NCBI GenBank assembly: GCA_017395685.1
Contig: JAFQOD010000004.1
Location: 62,001 to 126,000, forward strand
DNA from: Clostridia bacterium
GTDB lineage: Bacteria; Bacillota; Clostridia; Christensenellales; Aristaeellaceae
Length of the DNA: 64,000 nucleotides
Direction: 5' to 3'
Shown here: one piece after another, positions 47,375 to 54,855 of the stretch
Position numbering within the stretch: the stretch's first letter is position 1
How the letters are laid out: every line of letters begins with the position of its first letter
The notes under the pieces: generated by a model
The model's database searches: none
The model's input: the letters and a program-made list of their open reading frames with translations, nothing else
What the model was told of the DNA's origin: nothing
Position numbers and translations under genes: made by a program

Positions 47375-47806
47375 ATGTACGTAAAGCAGATTTCCGTGTT
47401 CATTGAAAATTCCCCTGGAAAGCTGGCGGATTTCACCCGCCTGCTGGGCGACAACGGCATCGATCTGGTTTCTCTCTCCATCGCCGATACCACCAATTTC
47501 GGCATTCTCCGCGGCATCGTGGCCGATTATGAAAAGGCAGTTCAAATCATCGAAAGCGCAGGCTATACCGTGTGCCTGACCGATGTGCTGGCTGTAACCG
47601 TGCCCGATAAGCCTGGCGGACTGGCGGATATTTTGCTGCTGCTCAGCGAAAACGAAATCGCCATCGAATACCTTTACAGCTTTGTGCGCAATAAGGGCAG
47701 CAATGCCCTGATCGTATTCCGGGTGGCCGATATTGATAAGGCCCAGGATATTCTGCGTGCGCATCATGTGAATTTCCTCAGCCAGGAGGAAATCTGCAAC
47801 GTATAA
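47375..47806 (+). CDS. Tandem ACT-domain amino-acid-binding protein, 143 aa
   Basis: Two ACT domains: residues 1-65 (VKQISVFIENSPGKLADFTRLLGDNGIDLVSLSIAD) and 70-135 (DVLAVTVPDKPGGLADILLLLSENEIAIEYLYSF). Stand-alone double-ACT proteins are regularly encoded beside PaaK/IorAB and are thought to sense an aromatic amino acid. Here a good ribosome site (GGGAGG) and an extended -10-like TGCTATAAT at about 47343-47351 suggest additional independent transcription. Confidence 0.85.
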   Translation: MYVKQISVFIENSPGKLADFTRLLGDNGIDLVSLSIADTTNFGILRGIVADYEKAVQIIESAGYTVCLTDVLAVTVPDKPGGLADILLLLSENEIAIEYLYSFVRNKGSNALIVFRVADIDKAQDILRAHHVNFLSQEEICNV

Positions 47807-47836
47807 TTGCCCCAGGGGCTATTTGGGGAGGCAATT

Positions 47837-48937
47837 TTGCAATACCGGGGAACTTACATTCAGGTGGATTTGAAGGCGATCGCCCATAACACCCGGCTGC
47901 TTCGGGCGGCAATGGGGGATACGCCTCACATGATGGCGGTGGTGAAAGCCAATGGCTATGGCCACGGCCTGATTCCAGTAGCCAAAACTGCGCTGGAAAA
48001 TGGTGCGGACTGGCTGGGCGTTGCCATCCCGGAGGAAGGGGAGGCCCTGCGCAATGCGGGTATTGACGCCCCTATTCTGGTGCTGGGCGGGGTCAATGAA
48101 AAAGGGGCGGCCGCCTCTGTCCGCTTTGATCTGACCCAGGCGGTATTTGATCCGGAAAGGGTATATTGCCTGGAAAAGGCAGCAAAAGAACAGGGGAAAA
48201 CGGCCCTTGTTCATCTGAAATGCGATACCGGCATGGGCAGAATCGGCGTAAGAAATGAGGCTGAGCTGCAGCGCATGCTTGCTGCCATTGCTGATTGCAC
48301 CCATGTTCGGCTGACAGGCGCATTTACCCATTTTGCCGATGCTGACGGGGAGGATCAGGCGTATTCCCTGCATCAGATCAGCGCTTTTGAAGAAATGCAG
48401 CGCATGATGCCTGATAATATCCTTTTCCATGCCGCTGCCAGCGCCGCATCATTCCGCTATCCTGAGGCACGCTATCAGATGGTACGCCAGGGGATTGCGC
48501 TGTACGGCTGTCCGCCGGTCGGGGATTGCCCTCCTGTGAAGCCTGCCCTTTCCTGGCATACAGAGATTATCCATATCAAGCGGATCGGCCCCGGGGATTG
48601 CGTCAGCTATGGCTGCACATTCCGGGCAGACCGTGAAATGCGGGTGGCCACGCTGCCGGTAGGCTATGGTGATGGCTATCACAGGGCACTTTCCGGGAAG
48701 GCCGTGGTGCTGATCGGCGGAAAACGCTGCCCGGTGATCGGGCGGGTATGCATGGATCAGATCATGGTGGATGTTTCATCCGTTCCGGAGGCGGCTGTCG
48801 GCGCTGAGGCGGTGCTTCTTGGCAGTCAGGGCGATGAAACGCTTACCGCTGAAGAATTGGCTTCCTGGGCGGGCACCATCAGCTATGAAATGCTGATGGC
48901 AGCAACGGCCAGGGTGCCCATCACTTATATTACCTGA
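47837..48937 (+). CDS. alr: Alanine racemase
   Basis: PLP enzyme making D-alanine for peptidoglycan. The PLP Lys lies in VVKANGYGHG (residues 31-40), and the opposite-face catalytic Tyr in the VSYGCTFRA loop. RQGIALYGC and the C-terminal VCMDQIMVD motifs are normal. I use a TTG start at 47837 because GGGGAGG is placed 5-6 nt upstream and the conserved YRGTYIQVDLKAIAHN begins directly after; the longer version would start right at the ACT-gene stop without a site. Length 366 aa is typical. Confidence 0.92.
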   Translation: MQYRGTYIQVDLKAIAHNTRLLRAAMGDTPHMMAVVKANGYGHGLIPVAKTALENGADWLGVAIPEEGEALRNAGIDAPILVLGGVNEKGAAASVRFDLTQAVFDPERVYCLEKAAKEQGKTALVHLKCDTGMGRIGVRNEAELQRMLAAIADCTHVRLTGAFTHFADADGEDQAYSLHQISAFEEMQRMMPDNILFHAAASAASFRYPEARYQMVRQGIALYGCPPVGDCPPVKPALSWHTEIIHIKRIGPGDCVSYGCTFRADREMRVATLPVGYGDGYHRALSGKAVVLIGGKRCPVIGRVCMDQIMVDVSSVPEAAVGAEAVLLGSQGDETLTAEELASWAGTISYEMLMAATARVPITYIT

Positions 48938-48966
48938 CGGAAAAACGTACCTAAAAGGGGATCATT

Positions 48967-49794
48967 ATGCAGGATAAAGCAAAGAAAACCATGAAAAACA
49001 AAAAGAAGCGGGCATTGGTATACAAGCCTTTCAAAAAGGGCAGCCCCACCGGCAAAGCAGCCACCAGGCGCAGCATCCGTTTGTTTGCGTATTTCTTTCT
49101 GTTCCTTTTATTGTATTTCATTCTGGGAACGGCGCTGCAGTTTGAAAATACCGCTCTGCGGATCATCAGTAATTTGCTGTTGGTGGTGGTGGCCGGGATG
49201 CTGCTTTACATGGATGGCGCCAAGCAGGGTGAAGCCGAGGTTGCCCTGGGCGAAACGGCACTGAGCCGTGAAGAGGGCGGAAAACCCCTTTCCAAGGAAG
49301 ATATGGATCGCTGCTATCATCCTGCAAAGCCCTTCTTTACGGTGCTGGTGGCTTGTATTCCCATGCTGCTTCTGACGATTTACTATGCTATTACGGCTGA
49401 AAAGCAGGTATATACCCTGCAGGGCCTGCCTGGCTGGGCCAATTCCCTCAGGAATGGCTATGAAGAGTTTGCTGCGCCCCTTTCCTATTATCCCACTGCT
49501 GCTACTATCGGGTTCAATGATATCGTGATGATCATTGTCCGTGCGCTGAACCTGCCCTTCATCTCCATGGTATCCGGTATGGGGGCAGATGCCACCCTGC
49601 TGATGGACAGGCTCAGCCCTATCCTGGTATGCCTGCCTATGCTGGGCTATCCTGCTGGCTATCTGACCGGGCCGAGGGCCCGCGCCATGGTGCATGGAGA
49701 TATCTCCACCAGCAAAAAGCGCCATCTGAAAAAGCAGCGCAAGGCCATCAAGGCGCGCCGTGAACGCACCCAGAAGACCAATCAGATCATTTGA
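48967..49794 (+). CDS. Hypothetical multi-pass membrane protein, 275 aa
   Basis: Not recognised. Highly basic N-terminus (Lys/Arg-rich, residues 1-36) followed by four to five hydrophobic helices (about 37-57, 62-80, 124-143, 177-197, 217-235) and a very basic tail rich in Lys/Arg (KKRHLKKQRKAIKARRERTQK). The charged ends should be cytoplasmic and could bind nucleic acid or ribosomes. AAGGGG lies 7 nt before the ATG. It sits between alr and rsmD, 3 nt before the latter. Confidence 0.6.
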   Translation: MQDKAKKTMKNKKKRALVYKPFKKGSPTGKAATRRSIRLFAYFFLFLLLYFILGTALQFENTALRIISNLLLVVVAGMLLYMDGAKQGEAEVALGETALSREEGGKPLSKEDMDRCYHPAKPFFTVLVACIPMLLLTIYYAITAEKQVYTLQGLPGWANSLRNGYEEFAAPLSYYPTAATIGFNDIVMIIVRALNLPFISMVSGMGADATLLMDRLSPILVCLPMLGYPAGYLTGPRARAMVHGDISTSKKRHLKKQRKAIKARRERTQKTNQII

Positions 49795-49797
49795 TTT

Positions 49798-50358
49798 ATG
49801 CGGATCATTGCAGGTGAAAAACGATCCCGCCGTTTGAAAGCGCCGGAGGGGATGGATACCCGGCCGACGGGGGATAAGGTGAAAGAGGCGCTGTTCAGCA
49901 TGCTGCTCAGCCGCCTGCCCGGGGCACGGGTGCTGGATTTATACTCCGGCAGCGGTGCTCTTTCCCTGGAGGCATTGAGCCGCGGGGCGGATTCGGCGGT
50001 AATGGTGGATATTTCCCCCAAGGCGTGCCGGATCATCGATGAAAATATTCAAAGCCTGGATTATCAGGATCGGGCCAGATTGCTCCGGATGGGGGATATG
50101 GCGGCCATTGCCCTGCTGAAAAAGCAGGGGGATGCCTTCGATTTGATTTTTCTGGATCCACCCTATCGGATCAATGCGGCGCCGGTATGCGAAAAGCTGG
50201 CCCAGGAAGGCTTGCTGAAGCCGGAGGGGCTGATGGTGGTGGAGCATGCCAAGGAAACGCCGCCGGATGTGGGGGCGCCTCTTGTGCTTCGGGATCGCCG
50301 GCAATACGGTATTGCCGGGCTCAGTTTTTATGAATGGATGGGGGAGGATGAAGCATGA
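49798..50358 (+). CDS. rsmD: 16S rRNA (guanine966-N2)-methyltransferase
   Basis: Methylates G966 of 16S rRNA using S-adenosylmethionine. The protein of 186 aa has the N-terminal IIAGEKRSRRLKAPEGMDTRPTGDKVKEALF region, motif I LDLYSGSGALSLEALSRGA and the catalytic LDPPYRIN (DPPY, about residue 117). It overlaps coaD by 4 nt (ATGA); rsmD-coaD is a conserved pair in Firmicutes. Confidence 0.94.
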   Translation: MRIIAGEKRSRRLKAPEGMDTRPTGDKVKEALFSMLLSRLPGARVLDLYSGSGALSLEALSRGADSAVMVDISPKACRIIDENIQSLDYQDRARLLRMGDMAAIALLKKQGDAFDLIFLDPPYRINAAPVCEKLAQEGLLKPEGLMVVEHAKETPPDVGAPLVLRDRRQYGIAGLSFYEWMGEDEA

Positions 50359-50846
50359 AAACCTCCTGCTGCCTCTATCCCGGCAGCTTTGACCCCGTTA
50401 CGGAAGGCCATCTGGATATCATCCGAAGGGCCGCCGGGATTTTTGACCGGGTGATTGTGGGTGTACTGCATAACCCGGATAAGAAAGGGCTTTTCCCGGT
50501 TGAAAAACGGGTGGAAATGCTCAGGCGGGTATGCGAAGATCTGCCCCATGTGGAGATCATTGCCTATGGCGGGCTGCTGGCTGATCTCACAAGGGAGATG
50601 CAAATCCCTGTGGTAATCCGGGGAGTGCGGGGAATGGCCGATCTGGAAAGCGAAACGGCCATGGCCCGGATCAATGGTCAGCTCAATCCCGGCCTGGAAA
50701 CGCTGTTCCTTCCTGCTGCCTCCGGCAAGGAAGATATCAGCGCCAGTATGGTGCGGCAGCTGGCTGCATTCGGCGCCGATCTTTCAGCTTATGTGCCAAA
50801 GAAGGTATTGCCCGATGTGCTGGCAGCCTTTTCAAAATCTATCTGA
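50355..50846 (+). CDS. coaD: Phosphopantetheine adenylyltransferase
   Basis: Adenylylates 4'-phosphopantetheine to dephospho-CoA. A small nucleotidyltransferase (163 aa) with YPGSFDPVTEGHLDII (TxGH-like motif, residues 8-23), RGVRGMADLESE and the C-terminal SASMVRQLA (ISSS/T-type motif variant). Start overlaps the rsmD stop. Confidence 0.95.
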   Translation: MKTSCCLYPGSFDPVTEGHLDIIRRAAGIFDRVIVGVLHNPDKKGLFPVEKRVEMLRRVCEDLPHVEIIAYGGLLADLTREMQIPVVIRGVRGMADLESETAMARINGQLNPGLETLFLPAASGKEDISASMVRQLAAFGADLSAYVPKKVLPDVLAAFSKSI

Positions 50847-50870
50847 CAACTTGTAAGGAGGGTTCATCCC

Positions 50871-51563
50871 ATGTCAAGCGGTAAGCTGCATACCTTTGAA
50901 TTGATCGACCGGCTGATCCTGATGGCAGAACAGGCTAAGGGTATTCCCCTCACCAATAAAATGATGATCGAGCGGGAAGAAGTAATCGTCTTGCTTCGCC
51001 GGATTTACGACAGCCTCCCTGAGGATGTGAAGCAGGCCAGGGATCTGCTTTCTGTAGAAAAGCAGATCATTGATGAAGCCAACAGCCAGGCCCATCAGAC
51101 AGTGAACGAGGCCAATGCGCTGGCCAAATCTACCGTTGACAGCGCCAACGCCCAGGCCCAATCTACTGTGGACAGTGCTAATACCCAGGCAAAGAATACC
51201 GTGGAATCTGCCAACAGCCAGGCCCAGGCCACCCTTGCGGAGGCCCAGTCTCGTGCTTCCGAAACGCTGCGCTCCGCATCCGATCAGGCCAACGCCATGC
51301 TGGCAGATGCCCAGGCCCGTGCCAATGCCATTCTTTCCGATGCCCAGAATATGGCCCAGAAAATGGTATCCGAAAGCGAAATCATTGCCCGTGCCCAGGC
51401 GGAAGCCCAGGAAATGCTGGAAAGCACCCACAGGGATTGTGAGGATTATTCCCTGCGTGTCCGCAGCGCCATGAATCATCTGATGGAAATGGCGGATGCC
51501 GGCCTCTCCCAGCAGCTGGATTCCTTGCGTGCACTGCGCCAGGATATTGCCTCCAATCAATAA
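50871..51563 (+). CDS. Hendecad-repeat coiled-coil protein, 230 aa
   Basis: After a globular N-terminus (residues 1-68) come nine tandem 11-residue repeats (residues 70-168, DNA 51078-51374) of the type ANxQAxxTVxS: ANSQAHQTVNE, ANALAKSTVDS, ANAQAQSTVDS, ANTQAKNTVES and so on. Then a short helical tail follows. An 11-residue period predicts a long right-handed coiled coil. It is annotated as 'ATPase' in some related genomes from resemblance to V-type ATPase subunits; no nucleotide motif is present here. AAGGAGGG lies 7 nt before the ATG. A role beside coaD is unknown; DivIVA-like or scaffold proteins are possibilities. Confidence 0.65.
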   Translation: MSSGKLHTFELIDRLILMAEQAKGIPLTNKMMIEREEVIVLLRRIYDSLPEDVKQARDLLSVEKQIIDEANSQAHQTVNEANALAKSTVDSANAQAQSTVDSANTQAKNTVESANSQAQATLAEAQSRASETLRSASDQANAMLADAQARANAILSDAQNMAQKMVSESEIIARAQAEAQEMLESTHRDCEDYSLRVRSAMNHLMEMADAGLSQQLDSLRALRQDIASNQ

Positions 51564-51610
51564 TTGTGGCAAATTCTGAAAGAAAACCGCAAGAAAAAAC
51601 GCAAAAACGC

Positions 51611-51639
51611 TTGACACCGAGGCCCGTCGCGGATATACT
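51611..51639 (+). promoter_or_regulatory. rpmH operon promoter
   Basis: TTGACA (51611-51616), 17 bp, TATACT (51634-51639), about 85 bp upstream of rpmH. Confidence 0.85.
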
Positions 51640-51725
51640 ATAATGGCTGTCTTGTGGTGGTTTCGATCACAAAGCGCGAAATAATGCCTGTAGGCATTTT
51701 GGAATTAGAAGGAGTTGTTGTTGCC

Positions 51726-51860
51726 ATGAAACGTACTTATCAGCCCAAGAAACGCCAGCGTAACAAGGTGCATGGCTTCCGTGCCCGCATGAGCACGAAG
51801 AACGGCCGCCGCGTTCTTTCCCGCCGCCGTCGTCGTGGCCGTAAGGAGCTGACGGTCTGA
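51726..51860 (+). CDS. rpmH: 50S ribosomal protein L34
   Basis: [18 protein letters not shown]..., 44 residues ending [11 protein letters not shown], is a textbook L34: the highly basic, helical ribosomal protein. The ATG at 51726 is fixed by the conserved KRTYQP start. It heads the rpmH-rnpA-yidD-yidC-jag operon. Confidence 0.97.
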   Translation: MKRTYQPKKRQRNKVHGFRARMSTKNGRRVLSRRRRRGRKELTV

Positions 51861-51890
51861 TCCGTTCTCTCCTTACCTTGCATGGCTTAG

Positions 51891-51970
51891 CCCGCCCCCG
51901 CGCTTGCCAGTGTGCAAAAGACCGTGGGGCGGGTTTTGCTGTTATACCCGCCAATCGCTGAATTGGCGGG
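51891..51970 (+). promoter_or_regulatory. Two hairpins between rpmH and rnpA
   Basis: CCCGCCCC (51891-51898) pairs with GGGGCGGG (51926-51933), followed by TTTT, so it can attenuate transcription after rpmH. A second perfect hairpin CCCGCCAAT/ATTGGCGGG (51947-51970) follows without a T run. They may lower RnpA relative to L34 levels or be processing sites. Confidence 0.55.
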
Positions 51971-51996
51971 GAAAGCTGATACTATCGGGAGGGCCT

Positions 51997-52335
51997 ATGG
52001 AACAGCAGTACCGGCTGCGGAAGAATGGCCAGTTCCGCTATGTATACAAAAAGGGGAAAGGCGTTGCCTGCCGGGAGATGGCGGTGGGCTATGTTCGTGC
52101 CCCTAAGTTGCTTGTCGGCTTTGCCGTCAGCAAAAAGGTGGGTAATGCCGTTACCCGAAACCGGATCAAGCGCCGGCTGCGGGAAGCATTTCGCGCAGAG
52201 CTGCCCTCTCTCAAGCGGGGATTGTATGTGATCACTGCCAGGGAAGCTGCAGCTTTTGCGGATTTTGCGCGTCTATCTTCTTCCATGCGCTATCTTTTGC
52301 GTAAACAAGGCCTGTATAAGGAAGAGAAGCAGTGA
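51997..52335 (+). CDS. rnpA: Ribonuclease P protein component
   Basis: The protein cofactor of RNase P, which trims tRNA 5' ends. The basic 112-residue protein contains the signature [26 protein letters not shown] (about residues 38-63, RNR motif). The ATG at 51997 has GGGAGGG upstream; a longer in-frame form runs into the preceding hairpins. It overlaps yidD by 4 nt. Confidence 0.95.
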   Translation: MEQQYRLRKNGQFRYVYKKGKGVACREMAVGYVRAPKLLVGFAVSKKVGNAVTRNRIKRRLREAFRAELPSLKRGLYVITAREAAAFADFARLSSSMRYLLRKQGLYKEEKQ

Positions 52336-52583
52336 AGCGGGCGATCATTTGGCTGATCCGGTTTTATCGCCGGCAGATCAGCCCCAGAAAGGGCAAGCCG
52401 TGCTGCCGGTATATCCCCACCTGTTCTGAATATGCCCTGATTGCGGTGGAGCGCTTCGGGGTAATTCGGGGAGGCCGGATGGCAATCTGGCGAATTTTGC
52501 GCTGCAATCCATTTTCCAAAGGCGGGTATGATCCTGTGCCGGAATGGCCCAGCGCTATCATTAGGAGGGACGAGAATCCTTGA
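52332..52583 (+). CDS. yidD: Membrane protein insertion efficiency factor YidD
   Basis: A small peripheral membrane protein (83 aa) that assists YidC. It starts with GTG (GTG-AAG-CGG) inside the rnpA stop. The amphipathic N-terminal helix and the conserved YQRQISP-like (YRRQISP), [11 protein letters not shown] and [14 protein letters not shown] motifs are all present. Confidence 0.95.
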   Translation: MKRAIIWLIRFYRRQISPRKGKPCCRYIPTCSEYALIAVERFGVIRGGRMAIWRILRCNPFSKGGYDPVPEWPSAIIRRDENP

Positions 52584-53635
52584 ATGCCATTGCTGATTTT
52601 CTCTATGGGATTCTGGAAGGAATCACCAGCGTAGTACAGAATCACGGTATCTCCATCATCATCTTCACCATTCTGATGCGTCTTATTTGCGTGCCTTTTG
52701 ATTACAAGAGCCGCAAGGGCATGCGCAAAATGTCTGCCATCCAGCCCAAACTGGCCGAATTGCAGAAGAAGTATGCCAATGACAAGCAGAAATTCCAGCA
52801 GAAGCAGGCGGAACTGATGCGGAAAGAGCATTATAATCCCCTGTCCAGCTGCCTTCCCATGCTGCTTACCTGGCCGCTGATGATCGCCATGTTCTCCGCC
52901 ATGCGTATGATCGCCAATGAACAGCTGGCCATGCAGGCTTTCCGCTATCTGCTGGGCGAAGAAAATCCCATCCAGCCCGCGGATACCTTCCTGTGGATCA
53001 AGAATATCTGGATGACCGATTCTCCCTTCGCTTCCATTGCCCCCGATGCCAACAGCCTGGGCATGCTCACTGCCGAAGTATGGAATAAGGTCGTTGCTAC
53101 CTTCAGTGAAGAACAGCTGGCCCTGATCGTTCAGAATATTCAGACTGTCGTGCCTGAATTCGTGAATTTCGATTTTTCCAACGCCGAAGCCATGAAGGCC
53201 AGCGTTGCCGCCATCAACAGCGCCCTGCATCAGATTCCTGCTTACCAGAGCGCCGTTGCTACCGTGCCCGGCTGGACCAATGTAAGCTTCCTGTTGTTCT
53301 CCATCACGGTATTTGTCAATTACAATGGTTTCCTGATTCTGCCCGCCCTGGCCGGTATTACCCAGGTGCTGCAGACCAAGTTCAACCCTCAGATGAAGGA
53401 ACAGGAAAAGGCTCAGGCTGCCAATCCCCAGCAGAACGGCACCGGCAAGTTCATGAAGTATTTCTTCCCTGTGCTGTCTGTGTTCTTCTGCCTTACCTCC
53501 AATGCCGGCTTCGCCCTGTACTGGGTCACCTCCAACGTGGTGATGTGGGTACTGAGCATTGCCATGACCAAATTCCTGGAAAAGCAGGATAAGAAAAATG
53601 CCACTGCCATTGCCGGAGAAGGGACTGTAAAATAA
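52580..53635 (+). CDS. yidC: Membrane protein insertase YidC
   Basis: Inserts and folds membrane proteins. A 351-residue Gram-positive-type YidC with helices at the N-terminus (about residues 10-30), around 92-110 and in the C-terminal half ([42 protein letters not shown]). No lipobox is seen at the N-terminus. A middle section of about 100 residues (about 125-230) between the first and later helices is longer than in the common short form. Start is a TTG at 52580, the only in-frame option near AGGAGGG. It overlaps yidD by 4 nt and jag by 1 nt. Confidence 0.93.
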   Translation: MNAIADFLYGILEGITSVVQNHGISIIIFTILMRLICVPFDYKSRKGMRKMSAIQPKLAELQKKYANDKQKFQQKQAELMRKEHYNPLSSCLPMLLTWPLMIAMFSAMRMIANEQLAMQAFRYLLGEENPIQPADTFLWIKNIWMTDSPFASIAPDANSLGMLTAEVWNKVVATFSEEQLALIVQNIQTVVPEFVNFDFSNAEAMKASVAAINSALHQIPAYQSAVATVPGWTNVSFLLFSITVFVNYNGFLILPALAGITQVLQTKFNPQMKEQEKAQAANPQQNGTGKFMKYFFPVLSVFFCLTSNAGFALYWVTSNVVMWVLSIAMTKFLEKQDKKNATAIAGEGTVK

Positions 53636-54573
53636 TGAAGAGCTATGAATTTACTGCCCGCACCACCGAAGAGGCCATTAATGCTGGTCTTGAGGAACTG
53701 GACTTATCGATCAGCGATGTGAAGGTTGATATCGTTGAGGAAGGCAGCAAGGGCCTGTTCGGCCTGTTCGGCTCCCGTCCTGCCAAGGTTCGCCTGACTG
53801 TGATCGAAGAAGAGCCTGCCATGAATGTGGCCCATGCCATGTTTGAAGGCATGCTGGATGAAGAAAAGCAGGCATCCAAGGCCGAAAAAGCCGTAAAGGC
53901 TCCTAAGGCTGAAAAGCCTGCCGCTCCCAAAGCCCCCAAGGCTCCCAAGGCCCCCAAGGCTGAAAAGCCCGCCGAAGAGAAGAAGGCCGAAGCGCCCCAG
54001 GAGAAGGCCGAAAAGCCTGCTCCCAAGGCCCGCAAGCCCCGGGAACCCAAGGCCGCTCAGGAGCAGAAGGAAATCGTTCCCGCTCCTCAGGCTGACCGTG
54101 CCACCGCTGCCGGTCGCGCTCAGGAATTCCTGCAAGAACTGACCCAGCTGATGGGCGTGAATGTATCCGTTGCCGTTGCCACTGATGAAGAAGGCAATGT
54201 GCGGGTCAATATGGAAGGGGATACCCTGGGTATCCTGATCGGCCGCCGGGGCGAAACCCTGGATGCCCTCCAGTATCTGACCAGTCTGCAGGTAAACAAG
54301 GGCCAGAGCGATTATACCCGCGTCACCCTGGATACCGAAGGCTACCGCGCCAAGCGGGAAGAGGCCCTGATCCGCCTGGCCAACCGGATGGCCAACCGTG
54401 CCCAGAAGACCGGCCGCAAGGTGGCCATGGAGCCCATGAACCCCTATGAGCGCCGTATTCTTCACAGTGCCCTGCAGAATCATCCCGGCGTAACCACCCA
54501 TTCCGAAGGGGAAGAGCCCAATCGTCATGTGGTGATCACCCTGAAAAAGGAAGCCCGGGAAAATAAGGAATAA
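53635..54573 (+). CDS. jag: RNA-binding protein Jag/KhpB with Ala/Lys/Pro linker
   Basis: Jag_N domain at residues 1-55 (ARTTEEAINAGLEEL ... GLFGLFGSRPAKVRL), a KH domain near 165-235 (GDTLGILIGRRGETLDALQYLTSLQVN, GRRG loop) and an R3H domain near 240-305 (NPYERRILHSALQNHPGVTTHSEGEEPNRHVVI; R-x-x-x-H). Between them is a roughly 75-residue low-complexity linker of PKAPKAEKPA-type repeats (53880-54080), likely flexible. KhpB proteins bind RNA and affect cell shape and division in streptococci. Last gene of the rpmH operon; a hairpin terminator follows. Confidence 0.92.
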   Translation: MKSYEFTARTTEEAINAGLEELDLSISDVKVDIVEEGSKGLFGLFGSRPAKVRLTVIEEEPAMNVAHAMFEGMLDEEKQASKAEKAVKAPKAEKPAAPKAPKAPKAPKAEKPAEEKKAEAPQEKAEKPAPKARKPREPKAAQEQKEIVPAPQADRATAAGRAQEFLQELTQLMGVNVSVAVATDEEGNVRVNMEGDTLGILIGRRGETLDALQYLTSLQVNKGQSDYTRVTLDTEGYRAKREEALIRLANRMANRAQKTGRKVAMEPMNPYERRILHSALQNHPGVTTHSEGEEPNRHVVITLKKEARENKE

Positions 54574-54579
54574 TCTTTC

Positions 54580-54605
54580 AGCGCTGCCTGATGGCGGCGC
54601 TTTTA
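54580..54605 (+). terminator. Intrinsic terminator of the rpmH-jag operon
   Basis: AGCGCtGCC-TGAT-GGCgGCGCT (54580-54601) followed by TTTAAT. Confidence 0.75.
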
Positions 54606-54668
54606 ATATGAAAATTTTACAAAATTCTCAAATCTGCAGAAAATAGAAAAAGAATGACGGATTTTGCA

Positions 54669-54697
54669 TTGACAATTCCATGGAAAAAGACTATAAT
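54669..54697 (+). promoter_or_regulatory. Consensus promoter of the uracil/xanthine permease gene
   Basis: TTGACA (54669-54674), exactly 17 bp, TATAAT (54692-54697). Predicted transcripts start near 54704, leaving a 150-nt leader that contains a terminator. Confidence 0.9.
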
Positions 54698-54721
54698 CGG
54701 CAAGGTTCGTCTTTGGGGCGG

Positions 54722-54801
54722 CTTGCATGGGCCTGCAAGGGAAGGAACGAAAGAAACGGGAATTGCTTCCGTTGCTGCTCTGCTGCCGCAGGGCTTTTTT
54801 T
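54722..54801 (+). promoter_or_regulatory. Attenuator-like 5' leader of the permease gene
   Basis: Hairpin CTTGCA/TGCAAG (54722-54739) lies inside a GTTC...GAAC-bounded region, and a terminator GCTCTGC-TGCC-GCAGGGC followed by seven T (54777-54801) is placed 55 nt before the start codon. The layout is that of a transcription-attenuation leader (riboswitch, PyrR or other RNA-binding protein). The sequence does not match the purine, PRPP or classic PyrR-box consensus that I can recall, so the ligand is unknown. Confidence 0.6.
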
Positions 54802-54855
54802 CTGCTGATATTGACGCAAAAGCGTTGATATAAATACAAGATGGGGGGATTACCA

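Noticed and set aside
51078..51374. Tandem 33-bp units as a CRISPR array
   Set aside because: They are contiguous, in frame and encode 11-residue coiled-coil repeats; there are no spacers and no cas genes.
54704..54801. Purine, PRPP or PyrR-type regulation of the permease leader
   Set aside because: The conserved core bases of those elements are not present. I keep only the neutral call of an attenuator-like leader.
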